64,000 nucleotides of DNA from Hoeflea_A sp040932035 (GTDB lineage: Bacteria > Pseudomonadota > Alphaproteobacteria > Rhizobiales > Rhizobiaceae): assembly GCF_040932035.1 (NCBI RefSeq), contig NZ_JBFRBB010000006.1:104551-168550 (forward strand). The letters run 5' to 3'. Below, in pieces: positions 9,256 through 18,219 of the stretch. Positions within the stretch are counted from its first letter, which is position 1. Every line of letters begins with the position of its first letter. The position numbers were made by a program, and so were the translations under genes. Under the pieces are notes generated by a model. It saw only the letters and a program-made list of their open reading frames with translations. It had not been told where the DNA came from and searched no databases.

Positions 9256-9837
9256 ATGGCCAGACCACGCGAATTCGATATGGACGCAGCCGTAGACGGC
9301 GCGATGCAGATTTTCTGGCGGCTTGGCTATGCGGCTACAAACCTGCCGGAGTTGTTGAGCGCCATGGGTCTATCACGCGGCTCGTTCTACAAGGCGTTCG
9401 GCGACAAACACTCGGCCTATCTTGCGGCACTTGACCATTATGATCGCAACTGCATCGGAGCGGCAGTGAGGCTGCTTGGCGACCGGTCCCGTGGGGACGG
9501 GGCTGCGCGTATCGTGCAGCTTTTCGAGCAGACCGGATGCGGAGAAGGCGTCGCTCCACGCGGTTGTTTCGTATGCAATGCGATGGTGGAGCTCGGACCG
9601 CATGACCGAACCGTGGCGGCAAAAACAGCGGCTATGTCGAGCCGACTGGATGCTGCTATTTACGATGCCCTTGGCGATATCGATGATCTGAAACACGACG
9701 ATACGGCGTCGCGCCACCGCAAGGCTGCAATCATCACCCGCCTTTATCTGGGCGCGCAGGCGATGAGCAAGACAGGAGACAAGGACGCCGACTGGAAAAA
9801 CCTTCTCGGCGAACTGCTCGACTGCGAGATTGCCTGA
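9256..9837 (+). CDS. TetR/AcrR family transcriptional regulator
   Basis: 193-residue regulator whose N-terminal helix-turn-helix (LPELLSAMGLSRGSFYKAFGDK, split over residues about 34-55) is typical of TetR proteins. The C-terminal domain contains RGCFVCN, similar to cysteine-containing TetR members that sense electrophiles, but a ligand cannot be assigned. The ATG at 9256 gives the usual MARPREFD start; a TTG at 9190 is unlikely. Divergent from the exported YHS protein, its likely target. Confidence 0.88.
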   Translation: MARPREFDMDAAVDGAMQIFWRLGYAATNLPELLSAMGLSRGSFYKAFGDKHSAYLAALDHYDRNCIGAAVRLLGDRSRGDGAARIVQLFEQTGCGEGVAPRGCFVCNAMVELGPHDRTVAAKTAAMSSRLDAAIYDALGDIDDLKHDDTASRHRKAAIITRLYLGAQAMSKTGDKDADWKNLLGELLDCEIA

Positions 9838-9884
9838 GAATACAGAACCGGTTCGTGATTTAGGGCTACCCGCCGAGCCGCCAA

Positions 9885-10979
9885 CTAGGCACCGCCGTGT
9901 TGCACCGGCTGGTTTTCGGTAGCTGCCGTCCGGCAACGCCAGTTCAGCCAAACCGCATAAACAAAGATCATCCAGGCGATGGACAGTTCACGCATCTCCG
10001 AGATTTCATGACCGGCCACAAGCCGGTGCCCCTGGAACACGTATATGAACTGACAAGCGATCATGGCTGCGAGAACGGCCACCGGCAGAAGTCTTTCCGG
10101 CCCTTTCATTCGCCTGAAAAGCGACCATGACAGCGCCAGGCCGAGAAAGAAATAGACCTGCAGCGGCACGATGCTCCAACTCTCAAACAGGAATGCAGTC
10201 AGGGGCATGGCGGCGGCGGCGAAAATAGCCGGAGGTATTACGTGTCTGTTTTTGCTGACCCAAGAAAAATTTGAGCTGTTCGCCCAGATGGGAAGCAGGC
10301 AAAACGCAATGGTGGCACCGGAATAGTAGATGAGCTCGAAACGATACGTGTAGAAATTATGGAGGTTCGTTTCATTCTGAACATTGCCGGAAAAAGTTTC
10401 GGGAGTTTGCCAACCGATATAGTGCTGGCCGTAGGAAATCTCTTCCATCAGGAGAACGAACAACACAAGCGCACAAGCTCCGGCAACAACCCGGAAGGGA
10501 ATACCAAGAACCGGCTGGATGTTTGCGGACACGCGCTTAAGCGCAAGGCGGATAAATACGACAACGGCCAGCGCTATCAGGATGGCCTGGGCAATAGCCA
10601 CGCCGCCTGTTTCACTGATCAGAGCACGAAACAACGGTGCGTTTGACATGGTCAGAACTGCGCCGGATACAAGAAAACCGATATTTGCGAGCCCCACCAC
10701 CGCGGCCCATTGCAAATCCCGATGGGAGACTGCGACAGGTTTAGAGCTGGCGTTTTGAACAAAAATTGAGAGGATCAATCCGGCTGCAGCCGAAATTGCG
10801 ATGACCGCAGTTTCAGGCAAGCTGTAGTTTGCCGGTGTCCAGTCGGGGGCCAGCTTTTCAAGCGGACGCATACCGACAATCGTGGTGTTCACCAACAGCG
10901 CGAATGCGGTTGCTGCCACACCAAATGCAAGTGCACTCCAAGCGGCGACAGCTTGCGGATTGAGAGTGTTGTTTACCAT
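9885..10979 (-). CDS. Polytopic membrane protein of unknown function
   Basis: About 364 residues from the ATG at 10979, which follows GGGGA; a TTG start at 11096 is possible. There are roughly nine or ten hydrophobic segments spread along the whole length. No motif identifies a transporter or enzyme family to me. A soluble loop near the middle contains SYGQHYIGWQTPE. It lies downstream of prs on the same strand after about 140 bases, with no obvious functional link. Confidence 0.7.
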   Translation of the reverse strand: MVNNTLNPQAVAAWSALAFGVAATAFALLVNTTIVGMRPLEKLAPDWTPANYSLPETAVIAISAAAGLILSIFVQNASSKPVAVSHRDLQWAAVVGLANIGFLVSGAVLTMSNAPLFRALISETGGVAIAQAILIALAVVVFIRLALKRVSANIQPVLGIPFRVVAGACALVLFVLLMEEISYGQHYIGWQTPETFSGNVQNETNLHNFYTYRFELIYYSGATIAFCLLPIWANSSNFSWVSKNRHVIPPAIFAAAAMPLTAFLFESWSIVPLQVYFFLGLALSWSLFRRMKGPERLLPVAVLAAMIACQFIYVFQGHRLVAGHEISEMRELSIAWMIFVYAVWLNWRCRTAATENQPVQHGGA

Positions 10980-11117
10980 TGTCCCCGATCCCAACAAACA
11001 GCTGGATTGTTGCGAAAATTCGCAAAACCGCCAGCCATATTTGGGGTTTATGGTAAACGCTGCCAAAACAGACGCGCCGGTCACCGGGTGCGGCAATCGT
11101 CCTGATTCGGCAGAAAA

Positions 11118-12050
11118 TCAGTCGAACAGGCTTGAAACGGATTCTTCGGAGGCCGTGCGCGTGATCGCTTCGCCGATCAGATTGGACGTCGTGATGACGC
11201 GAATGTTGTGGGCGTTCTGTACGGCGGTCGTCGGCTGGATCGAATCGGTGATCACAAGTTCTTTCAGCTTCGAGGCGGTTACCCTTGCCACGGCGCCGCC
11301 GGAAAGCACCCCGTGTGTGATATAGGCCGTGACGCTGGTTGCGCCGTTCTCCAGAAGCGCTTCTGCCGCGTTGCACAGCGTGCCACCGGAATCGACAATA
11401 TCGTCGATCAGGATGCAGTCCTTGCCATTGACCTCTCCGATGACGTTCATCACTTCCGATTCGCCCGGCCTGTCGCGCCGTTTGTCGACGATTGCCAACA
11501 GTGAGTCCAGTCGCTTTGCAAGAGCCCTGGCGCGGACAACACCGCCGGTATCGGGCGAGACCACCATGACATTGGAAACGTCGTAGTTTTCCTTGATGTC
11601 GCGGGCAAGAATCGGCACAGCGAAAAGATTGTCGGTCGGGATATCGAAAAAGCCCTGGATCTGACCGGCATGAAGATCAAGCGTCAAAACCCTGTTGGCA
11701 CCTGCTTCAGTGATGAGGTTGGCAACCAGTTTTGCAGAGATCGGTGTGCGCGGCCCGGGCTTGCGGTCCTGGCGCGCATAGCCGAAATATGGAAGGACCG
11801 CGGTGATGCGTCGCGCAGAAGCGCGCCGGGCGGCATCCGTCATGATCAGAAGTTCCATCAAATGGTCGTTAGCCGGATAGGCAGTCGACTGAATGATGAA
11901 CACGTCCTCACCGCGAACATTCTCCTTGATCTCGACGAAGATCTCCTGATCGGCGAAACGCCGGACCGTTGCACTGCCGAGGGGAATGTTGAGGTAGTTG
12001 CAGATAGACTCTGCCAGGACCCGGTTTGAATTGCCCGAAAAAAGCTTCAT
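11118..12050 (-). CDS. prs: Ribose-phosphate pyrophosphokinase
   Basis: Makes PRPP from ribose 5-phosphate and ATP. Visible motifs are RFADQEIFVEI near the N-terminus, the ATP-site segment ARQDRK, the flexible-loop region RTPISAKL, and the PRPP loop CILIDDIVDSGGT. The family start MKLFSGN sits at 12050, giving 310 residues, the usual length; an upstream in-frame start at 12107 adds 19 unlikely residues. Supplies substrate to apt and other phosphoribosyltransferases. Confidence 0.96.
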   Translation of the reverse strand: MKLFSGNSNRVLAESICNYLNIPLGSATVRRFADQEIFVEIKENVRGEDVFIIQSTAYPANDHLMELLIMTDAARRASARRITAVLPYFGYARQDRKPGPRTPISAKLVANLITEAGANRVLTLDLHAGQIQGFFDIPTDNLFAVPILARDIKENYDVSNVMVVSPDTGGVVRARALAKRLDSLLAIVDKRRDRPGESEVMNVIGEVNGKDCILIDDIVDSGGTLCNAAEALLENGATSVTAYITHGVLSGGAVARVTASKLKELVITDSIQPTTAVQNAHNIRVITTSNLIGEAITRTASEESVSSLFD

Positions 12051-12193
12051 GGCGGCGCTGCCTGTCTTGGTATCCCTGATGGGCGGCGTTTTAGCGGGCT
12101 TGTGCACGAATGCAAGTGCCTACAGCGCAATAATAGACTTTATTCCAAAGGAACCGGGTATTTATCCGTAATTCGAGGGCCCGCGGTAGAGAT

Positions 12194-12241
12194 TAGAGCA
12201 AGATCGGTTCAAATGATCCCGCATAAACAAGAAATGCTCTA
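12194..12241. repeat. Short inverted repeat TAGAGCA/TGCTCTA after the lipoprotein gene
   Basis: TAGAGCA (12194-12200) and TGCTCTA (12235-12241) form a perfect seven-base inverted repeat around AAGATCGGTTCAAATGATC, and the right arm overlaps the stop codon of the lipoprotein gene. The wording resembles the small intergenic palindromes scattered through rhizobial genomes (inference from memory). It has no T run and is a poor terminator. Confidence 0.45.
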
Positions 12242-12886
12242 GCCGCCCGATTGCGCGTTCCAGCTCACATAGTCGGCGATCGTGCGCGCGGCGATGGCTT
12301 CCATCGTTGCCGCCTGGACAACGTCCCAGGGATCGGCAGCAGTGCCCTGGGCAACCTCCTGGCCCCGGATGCGATGCAACCTGTTGCCGCTGCTGTCGAG
12401 GACATCCCAGACGAATGCGACGGTTGTTTTATCGCCGTCTGCAAAGGCTGAAAAATAGCCCTTGAGAATATGATCACTGGTACCGTTGCCTGAATTGAGG
12501 ATAACGAGGCCACGGGCGCGCGCCTCGGAGCCCAACTGCCGTGAGAGAGGTCGAACGGCGTTGACCGGGGCGCCAATTACCGGGGTGAAGCTGATCGTGC
12601 CCTGGCTGCGCGGTGTGGGCAGGGCTGCAGTGGTCGTTGGCGCGGGCGTATTGTTGGCCGGTGCGCTGCTGGTCACCTGTCCCGAAGGGATTGCCGGCTG
12701 ATCAGATGCGATCTGTTCTACCGGAGCGCCCGGATCGTCGGGATTAACCGGCGTCGTTTCGGTCGTTGTCGGAATATCTCTGCTCGGTCGAAGCCAGGAC
12801 GTGTCCACAACCCTGCCAGCGTTGCAGCCGGCAAGTGACAACACCAAAACGGTAACCAGAATCGTAACAACAGGCTTCGTACGCAA
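12239..12886 (-). CDS. Putative lipoprotein of unknown function
   Basis: 215 residues with an N-terminal lipobox, LSLAGC, placing the lipidated cysteine at residue 21. A Pro/Thr/Ala-rich linker follows to about residue 90, then a folded domain of about 120 residues that includes RGLVILNSGNG and the segment KTTVAFVWDVLDS. Envelope location is clear from the signal; function is not. It lies 26 bases after an M24 peptidase on the same strand. Confidence 0.75.
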   Translation of the reverse strand: MRTKPVVTILVTVLVLSLAGCNAGRVVDTSWLRPSRDIPTTTETTPVNPDDPGAPVEQIASDQPAIPSGQVTSSAPANNTPAPTTTAALPTPRSQGTISFTPVIGAPVNAVRPLSRQLGSEARARGLVILNSGNGTSDHILKGYFSAFADGDKTTVAFVWDVLDSSGNRLHRIRGQEVAQGTAADPWDVVQAATMEAIAARTIADYVSWNAQSGG

Positions 12887-12912
12887 GCTTTACCGTCTCC
12901 TGATATGCGTGC

Positions 12913-14064
12913 CTATCTGACGATCAGATCGAGATTATGGGCCGATAGCGGCGCCGGCTCATCTTCGGTGGTCAGATAGGTATGTCCGAGCGTCATGGCC
13001 GTATTGGATTCAGAATCCATAATAATCATATGCACAAACAATGACATATCCGCTCTAATGTTTTGTTCATTGCCTGAATAGAACATTTCACGCTCCATCC
13101 AGCTAGGTGTGAACCTTGCACCGAGGGAATAGCCGCAGGCATTCAGCCGGTGCCGGGTCAGCCCCCGGTCTTCCATGACTTTCGCATGGGTAGCGAAGAC
13201 ATCGCCGAAATTATGGCCGGGCCGCAGCACCTGTTCGATTTCCTCAAGTGCTTCGCGGCAGACATCATAAAGTTCCAGATGCCGCTCCGTCGGCTTTCCA
13301 ATGACAACCGTACGCATCATGGCAACATGGTAGTGTCCAAAGACACCTGCCCATTCCAGTGTCAGTTGATCGTTTTCCTCCAAAGTGCGCCTGCCGGACT
13401 TGTAGCGGCAAAGCAGCGCATCGGCCCCCGAGCCGATAATGAACTCATTTCCGGGGTAGTCGCCGCCGCCTGAAAACACCGCGCCCTGCATGGCTGCAAG
13501 GATATCGGCTTCATTGCCGCCTGGCTTGATGAGCGGAAGGGCGGCATCGAGGGCCGCGTCGGCAAGCCCGGCCGCGGTCTTGATCAGGTCGATTTCGGCA
13601 GGGCTCTTGATCAGCCTGAGACGGGAGACGAGGGCGGATGCATCGATCAGATCACCAAATGACTGAAGCTGATCGTCCAGCTTGCGGCAGTTGGATCCCG
13701 TCAGGCCATGGGTATCGTATTCGACGCCGATCTTGCAGCCCAGCAGATCAAGATCATTCAACAGGTTTTTCAGCTCCATCGTCGGATCCGCATTGGCGCG
13801 GTCGGTCCAGATGGAAATGTTTTCGATGATGGACGTATGGCGGGCCTGACGAAGGTCGGCCGAGCGGGTCAGAAGATTCATCGAACCGTCGGATTTGACC
13901 ACCAGTGTCTGGAAGAAGCAAAAGCCGAACGTGTCGTATCCGGTAAGCCAGTACATGCTCTCCTGCGCAAACAGGAGCATTGCGTCGAGCTCGTTGTCCT
14001 GCATCGCGTCGAGAAGGCGGCGCATTCGCCAGTTATATTCTTCCCTGTCAAAGTGCTGAGCCAC
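12913..14064 (-). CDS. M24 family Xaa-Pro peptidase-like protein
   Basis: Pita-bread fold metallopeptidase of the creatinase/aminopeptidase P group, about 383 residues. An N-terminal creatinase-like domain (LLDAMQDNELDAMLLF, YWLTGYDTFG) precedes the catalytic M24 domain with GGDYPGNEF and LEWAGVFGHYHVAMMRT. Whether it cleaves peptides or another amide cannot be told. An ATG at 14076 is in frame, but GGAGG lies five bases before a GTG at 14064, so the GTG start is preferred. Either start overlaps pgeF, suggesting translational coupling. Confidence 0.88.
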   Translation of the reverse strand: MAQHFDREEYNWRMRRLLDAMQDNELDAMLLFAQESMYWLTGYDTFGFCFFQTLVVKSDGSMNLLTRSADLRQARHTSIIENISIWTDRANADPTMELKNLLNDLDLLGCKIGVEYDTHGLTGSNCRKLDDQLQSFGDLIDASALVSRLRLIKSPAEIDLIKTAAGLADAALDAALPLIKPGGNEADILAAMQGAVFSGGGDYPGNEFIIGSGADALLCRYKSGRRTLEENDQLTLEWAGVFGHYHVAMMRTVVIGKPTERHLELYDVCREALEEIEQVLRPGHNFGDVFATHAKVMEDRGLTRHRLNACGYSLGARFTPSWMEREMFYSGNEQNIRADMSLFVHMIIMDSESNTAMTLGHTYLTTEDEPAPLSAHNLDLIVR

Positions 14065-14866
14065 GATAACCTCCATCGACAATGCTTATTGCTGAAATCT
14101 GCCGCCCGTAGTCGGGCTCATTACGGTGCGTAGTGCGTCTGTAGGAATAAAACCGCGTCTCGTCCGCATAGGTGCAGTGACCGGAATAGTGCGCGGTTAC
14201 GCCGGATTCGACAAGCCGGTCGAGTATATAGTTCTGCAGGTTAAAAAGCCTGTGGTTCTCGCGCGTAGACGGAATGAAATAGGTCGCATGCCGTTGGTCT
14301 TTTTCGACAAACCGATCGACAAATTCGGGACCGACCTCGTAGTTTTCGCCACTGATCGATGGGCCGAGACAGGCCGCTATCCTTCCCCGATCTGCGCCAA
14401 AGCGTTCCATGGTGCAAATGGTGTTTTCGATGATGCCATCAAGCGCACCGCGCCATCCGGCGTGCGCCGCGGCGACAACGCCGGCTTGAGGGTCTGCGAG
14501 AAGCACCGGGCCGCAATCAGCCGTCAGGACGCCTACGATTATGCCGGGAGTGGCTGAGACTACAGCGTCAGCCTTCGGCCGTTCGCCGTCATAGGCTTCA
14601 TCGACCACGAAAACATCAGCCGAATGGACTTGATGGGGCGTTGCGAGATTGTCGGTGGGCAGTTCGAACCAGTTGCAGATGCGTGAGCGGTTTTCGGTGA
14701 CGTGTCCCCGGACGTCCTGCGATCCGAGGCCGACATTGAGACCCTTGTAAATTCCTTCCGACACGCCCCCCTGGCGGGTGAAAAATCCGTGTCGGATCGC
14801 TGTTCCAGCACAGCTTTCGTCCAGTAGATGGCTGGTGATCGGTTCAGGTCGCCCCAGATCGAGCAT
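14048..14866 (-). CDS. pgeF: Peptidoglycan editing factor / purine nucleoside phosphorylase PgeF
   Basis: YfiH/laccase-domain protein, 272 residues. It contains VLTADCGPVLL, AAAHAGWRG, GPSISGENYEVG and the late HCTY motif, which together place the zinc-binding Cys/His residues of the family. Members act as cytoplasmic peptidoglycan-editing or purine nucleoside-cleaving enzymes. It lies in the conserved rhizobial run lgt-methyltransferase-pgeF and overlaps the following M24 gene. Confidence 0.92.
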   Translation of the reverse strand: MLDLGRPEPITSHLLDESCAGTAIRHGFFTRQGGVSEGIYKGLNVGLGSQDVRGHVTENRSRICNWFELPTDNLATPHQVHSADVFVVDEAYDGERPKADAVVSATPGIIVGVLTADCGPVLLADPQAGVVAAAHAGWRGALDGIIENTICTMERFGADRGRIAACLGPSISGENYEVGPEFVDRFVEKDQRHATYFIPSTRENHRLFNLQNYILDRLVESGVTAHYSGHCTYADETRFYSYRRTTHRNEPDYGRQISAISIVDGGYRGSAL

Positions 14867-14963
14867 GGCTGGCCTCTCAGCTTGTCATCCGGCGGGATGG
14901 TGATCAAAGTGAACGTGTCTGTCAATCACTGGATTTGAATGCTTTACAGTCAGTTGGCGCGAT

Positions 14964-16061
14964 TTACCCATTGCCAGTGGCAAAGGGTGCAATTGACGCC
15001 GGGCTGCCTGCAATACACAACACCTTGAAAAGGTTACCCATCTGGTTATCGCCATCGCCTGCCAGCCGTTCAACCGATTGGCGGATCAATTGTTGTGTTT
15101 CCACGGATTTGTTGGCGCCAAGGGTTCCCGCGCGCTCCAGCAGTCCGAGCGCCAGCAAAAATTCGCCCTGACCCATCACCGGCCAAATGTGCGCGCCTTC
15201 GGCGTGTGCGGCCGCGCCCAGCGCCTCAAAATCCACATGGCTCGTCAGGTCGCACTCGCCGGGATTTGCAAGGACATCGGCAAAACGGTGTCTGCTGACC
15301 GCCTGCAACGTGTCGCCAAGAGCGCTTCTGGTGTGGCCGTAATCGATCGTCAGGGCAATACCTCCATTATTCACGATGCGCTCTGCGATGCGGGCCATGA
15401 GCGCCTCGCGGGCCGGCGCCATTTCTAGGATGTCACCGGATTTCGCCTTTTTTGCCCATTTGGGTGCATCAATTGTTGCCGTGCCGGCCTGGAATGCCAG
15501 TTTGTTGCCTTCCCCGATGGCGATGACCCGTTCGCGCAATCCCTCGTCAGTCATGACGAATTGACGGATCGGTATGGCGTCGAACAGCTCGTTGCTGACG
15601 AGCAGTGTGAAACCGGCGGGAACGTCATCGACATGCGTGTGCCAGCTGGTTGCGATGGCTGGGCCGCCAAGGGTCTTCTTTTGAATGGCGCTGAGGTGTT
15701 CGCTGGTCTCGACAAGATGTGCGGTGGCGGTTCTCGCCAGGTCCGGGGCGAGGCTGGAGACGACCCTTTGGATATCGGCCATGAGCGTGCCGCGGCCCGG
15801 GCCGATTTCGATCAGACGTACCGGCGCCGGCTTGCCGTGCGATTGCCAGGCCAGTACCAGGAATATTCCGATGATTTCCCCGAAGAGCTGGCTGATTTCC
15901 GGCGCGGTGGTGAAGTCACCTGCGACCCCGAAGGGCTCACGTGTTTTGTAGTAGCCATGTTCGGGATCACCGAGACAAAGAGCAAAGTAGTCCGAGACGC
16001 TCATTGGACCGTTGACTTCGATCAGCCGGCGGATTTTTTCTTCAAGCGGTGTCAATTTCAC
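14964..16061 (-). CDS. MidA/NDUFAF7-like SAM-dependent methyltransferase
   Basis: 365 residues with MSVSDYFALCLGDPEHGYY near the N-terminus and the SAM-binding motif IEIGPGRGTLMADI, both typical of the family that includes the mitochondrial complex I assembly methyltransferase NDUFAF7. The true start is a GTG at 16061 that overlaps the lgt stop (GTGA), so it is coupled to lgt; a longer open frame runs back through lgt and is spurious. A role in complex I methylation is possible but not shown. Confidence 0.9.
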   Translation of the reverse strand: MKLTPLEEKIRRLIEVNGPMSVSDYFALCLGDPEHGYYKTREPFGVAGDFTTAPEISQLFGEIIGIFLVLAWQSHGKPAPVRLIEIGPGRGTLMADIQRVVSSLAPDLARTATAHLVETSEHLSAIQKKTLGGPAIATSWHTHVDDVPAGFTLLVSNELFDAIPIRQFVMTDEGLRERVIAIGEGNKLAFQAGTATIDAPKWAKKAKSGDILEMAPAREALMARIAERIVNNGGIALTIDYGHTRSALGDTLQAVSRHRFADVLANPGECDLTSHVDFEALGAAAHAEGAHIWPVMGQGEFLLALGLLERAGTLGANKSVETQQLIRQSVERLAGDGDNQMGNLFKVLCIAGSPASIAPFATGNG

Positions 16062-16912
16062 GTGCCGCTGTCTTGAATTTTTTCGCCCGCCGCCGGTTGC
16101 GCGGAATAGGCCATGGCGACAATGCCGATGATCAGCATCGGCACGGACAGAACCATGCCCATGGTAAGCCAGCCGCCGAACAGATATCCGATATGGGCGT
16201 CGGGTTCGCGGAAGAACTCGACGAATATGCGACTGGCCGCATAACCCGCCAAAAAGGCACCGCCGACAAAGCGGGGCCGGGCAAGCTTGTTGAAGCGGAA
16301 AATCAAAAGGAACAGGACAAAAAACAGAACCGGCCCTTCGAGCGCTGCCTCGTATAGCTGGCTCGGATGTCTTGGCTCGGGGCCGCCGGTCGGGAAGACA
16401 ACCGCCCAGGGAACATCGCTGACACGGCCCCAAAGCTCGGAATTGACGAAATTTGCCAGCCGTCCGAGGAACAGGCCGACAGGAGCCGAAGCCGCGACCA
16501 CATCGAACAGGCTCCAGACGGATATGCCGCGGTTCCTGGCGAACACCATCATGGCAATGATGGTGCCCAACAGCCCTCCATGGAAGGACATGCCGCCCTT
16601 CCAGATTTCGAACATGCGCAGCGGGTTGTCGGCGAAGGCGGCAAAATCGTAGAACAGGATGTATCCCAGTCGTCCGCCGAGCACGATTCCAACCGCTGCC
16701 CACAGCAGAAAATCATCGATGTCGGAAACGCTCATGGCCGGACGGTTATTGTGCCAAAGCCGTTGCGTGCCCGCGATGGTGCGCGCATATCGCCAACCGA
16801 TGAGGATGCCCGCGACATAGGCAAGGCCGTACCAGTGGACTGCAAGCGGGCCGATGGAAAAAAGCACCGGGTCGATGTTCGGGAAAGGCAGCGCGGCCTG
16901 AACTGGGTTCAT
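16058..16912 (-). CDS. lgt: Phosphatidylglycerol-prolipoprotein diacylglyceryl transferase
   Basis: Inner-membrane enzyme that transfers diacylglycerol to the lipobox cysteine of prolipoproteins. The signature GRLANFVNSELWGR lies near the middle, with about seven membrane segments. 284 residues from the ATG at 16912 (MNPVQAALPF), the normal length. Lipoproteins in this window that would be its substrates include those at 12239 and 59286. It is followed by the MidA-like gene through a GTGA overlap and is divergent from ubiK. Confidence 0.96.
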   Translation of the reverse strand: MNPVQAALPFPNIDPVLFSIGPLAVHWYGLAYVAGILIGWRYARTIAGTQRLWHNNRPAMSVSDIDDFLLWAAVGIVLGGRLGYILFYDFAAFADNPLRMFEIWKGGMSFHGGLLGTIIAMMVFARNRGISVWSLFDVVAASAPVGLFLGRLANFVNSELWGRVSDVPWAVVFPTGGPEPRHPSQLYEAALEGPVLFFVLFLLIFRFNKLARPRFVGGAFLAGYAASRIFVEFFREPDAHIGYLFGGWLTMGMVLSVPMLIIGIVAMAYSAQPAAGEKIQDSGT

Positions 16913-17054
16913 ATTCGTGAGCCATATGCGTGTGACGGATGAGGCGGACCATGCAGGCGGCAACTCTCCGGGTCAAGGGTTGCATCGATCCAATTGAAAG
17001 CTTACCTGATAATACCAGAGGAACCGGAGTTCCAGGTAACAGTGAGGCGATAAG

Positions 17055-17369
17055 ATGACCACAGGTCCAAACCGTATTCTGGATGATTTTGCCCGGCTGA
17101 TGACGGATGCTGCGGGTGCTGCCCAGGGCGTGCGCAGCGAAGTGGAAACGGCTCTGCGCGCGCAGGCCGAACGGGTTTTGAACACGATGGATGTTGTCCA
17201 ACGTGAGGAATTCGAGGCTGTGCGTGACATGGCCGCCAAGGCCCGCGATGAAAATGATGCGCTTTCGGCGCGTCTGGATGCGCTGGAAAAGCGCCTCGCG
17301 GCACTTGAAGGAACGCCAAAGCCCAAGGCACCGCGCCGCAAAAGCACCGGCACAAGCAAATCCGCATAA
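17055..17369 (+). CDS. ubiK: Ubiquinone biosynthesis accessory factor UbiK-like (BMFP domain)
   Basis: 104 residues. The start NRILDDFARLMTDAAG and the C-terminal coiled coil (ENDALSARLDALEKRLAALE) match the BMFP/UbiK family of small helical proteins that assist aerobic ubiquinone biosynthesis in E. coli. A basic Lys/Arg tail ends the protein. It is divergent from lgt. Assignment is by family shape and motif. Confidence 0.88.
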   Translation: MTTGPNRILDDFARLMTDAAGAAQGVRSEVETALRAQAERVLNTMDVVQREEFEAVRDMAAKARDENDALSARLDALEKRLAALEGTPKPKAPRRKSTGTSKSA

Positions 17370-17699
17370 ATTTTTTGCGGTTAACAATCCCTTAAGGCCG
17401 GCGGCGAAAAAACCTTTCCGCAGAATCGGTTACAGCGCCGGCCTGACGATGTGATTCAGCACGTATCCACACCGTATTTTGCCGCCGCCCCAAAATAGGG
17501 GTGGCGTGGCGACTCTGCCGTTATACACTGATTTTAAAGAATGATTCGAAGCGGACTGAAGACTGCATATGTGGGCGAGTGGCAGCAGTTCCGTTTTAGT
17601 GTGTAGTAGCAGTGGAGTGGCTTCCGGGTTCAGGTGTTTGGACGCGGCAATTTGTTGTTGCGTCTATATTAATCGAAATTCGGGTGGAGAAGGTGCGGC
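17370..17699. other. 330-base spacer between ubiK and ybjN
   Basis: No gene seen. It holds one clear hairpin, GCCGCCCC (17484-17491) with GGGGTGGC (17498-17505), without a T run, followed by a GACTC site. A promoter-like TTGTTG and TATATT pair lies at about 17653-17674, upstream of ybjN. Confidence 0.5.
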
Positions 17700-18200
17700 A
17701 TGAGCCTGATGGAATTTGAATATGAACGCGAACTCAATCCAGTAGACATGATTGAGTATGTCGCGGCCAACAACGATTGGTCATTTGAGCGATCCGGCGA
17801 GGATGAGATCGCTATGACCGTTCAGGGACGCTGGTCAGACTACCATGTGTCCTTTTCTTGGATGGAGGATTTCGAGGCCCTCCATCTTGCCTGCGCATTT
17901 GATATAAAGGTGCCGGATAACCGCGTCAGTGAGGTGGTCAAGCTGCTTTACCTGCTGAACGGGCAGATCCTGATGGGTCACTTCGACTTCTGGCAGCAGG
18001 AGGACGTGGTGATTTTCAGGCAGTCCCTGCTTCTGGCGGGCGGAGCTGAACCGACCAACCAGCAGGTTGAGGTGTTGCTTTCGAGTGCGTTGGAAACCTG
18101 CGAGCTCTATTTCCAGGCCTTCCAGTTTGTCATCTGGTCGGGCATGGACGCCAAGAGCGCCACTGAAACGGTCCTGTTTGAAACCGTCGGGGAAGCCTGA
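17700..18200 (+). CDS. YbjN domain-containing protein
   Basis: 166 residues. YbjN family proteins are cytoplasmic and related in fold to secretion chaperones; their role is not settled. Family features are ANNDWSFER near the N-terminus, the acidic beta-rich middle (YHVSFSWMEDFEALHLACAF) and LNGQILMGHFDFW. An AGAAGG site precedes the ATG. It sits 19 bases upstream of proC, a pairing conserved in rhizobia, so the two are probably co-transcribed. Confidence 0.9.
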   Translation: MSLMEFEYERELNPVDMIEYVAANNDWSFERSGEDEIAMTVQGRWSDYHVSFSWMEDFEALHLACAFDIKVPDNRVSEVVKLLYLLNGQILMGHFDFWQQEDVVIFRQSLLLAGGAEPTNQQVEVLLSSALETCELYFQAFQFVIWSGMDAKSATETVLFETVGEA

Positions 18201-18219
18201 CGAATCAAGGAGGTCTGGC

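Noticed and set aside
16058..16703. N-terminal extension of the methyltransferase through lgt
   Set aside because: The extension lies wholly inside lgt on the same strand in another frame. The GTGA overlap at 16058-16061 gives a proper start.
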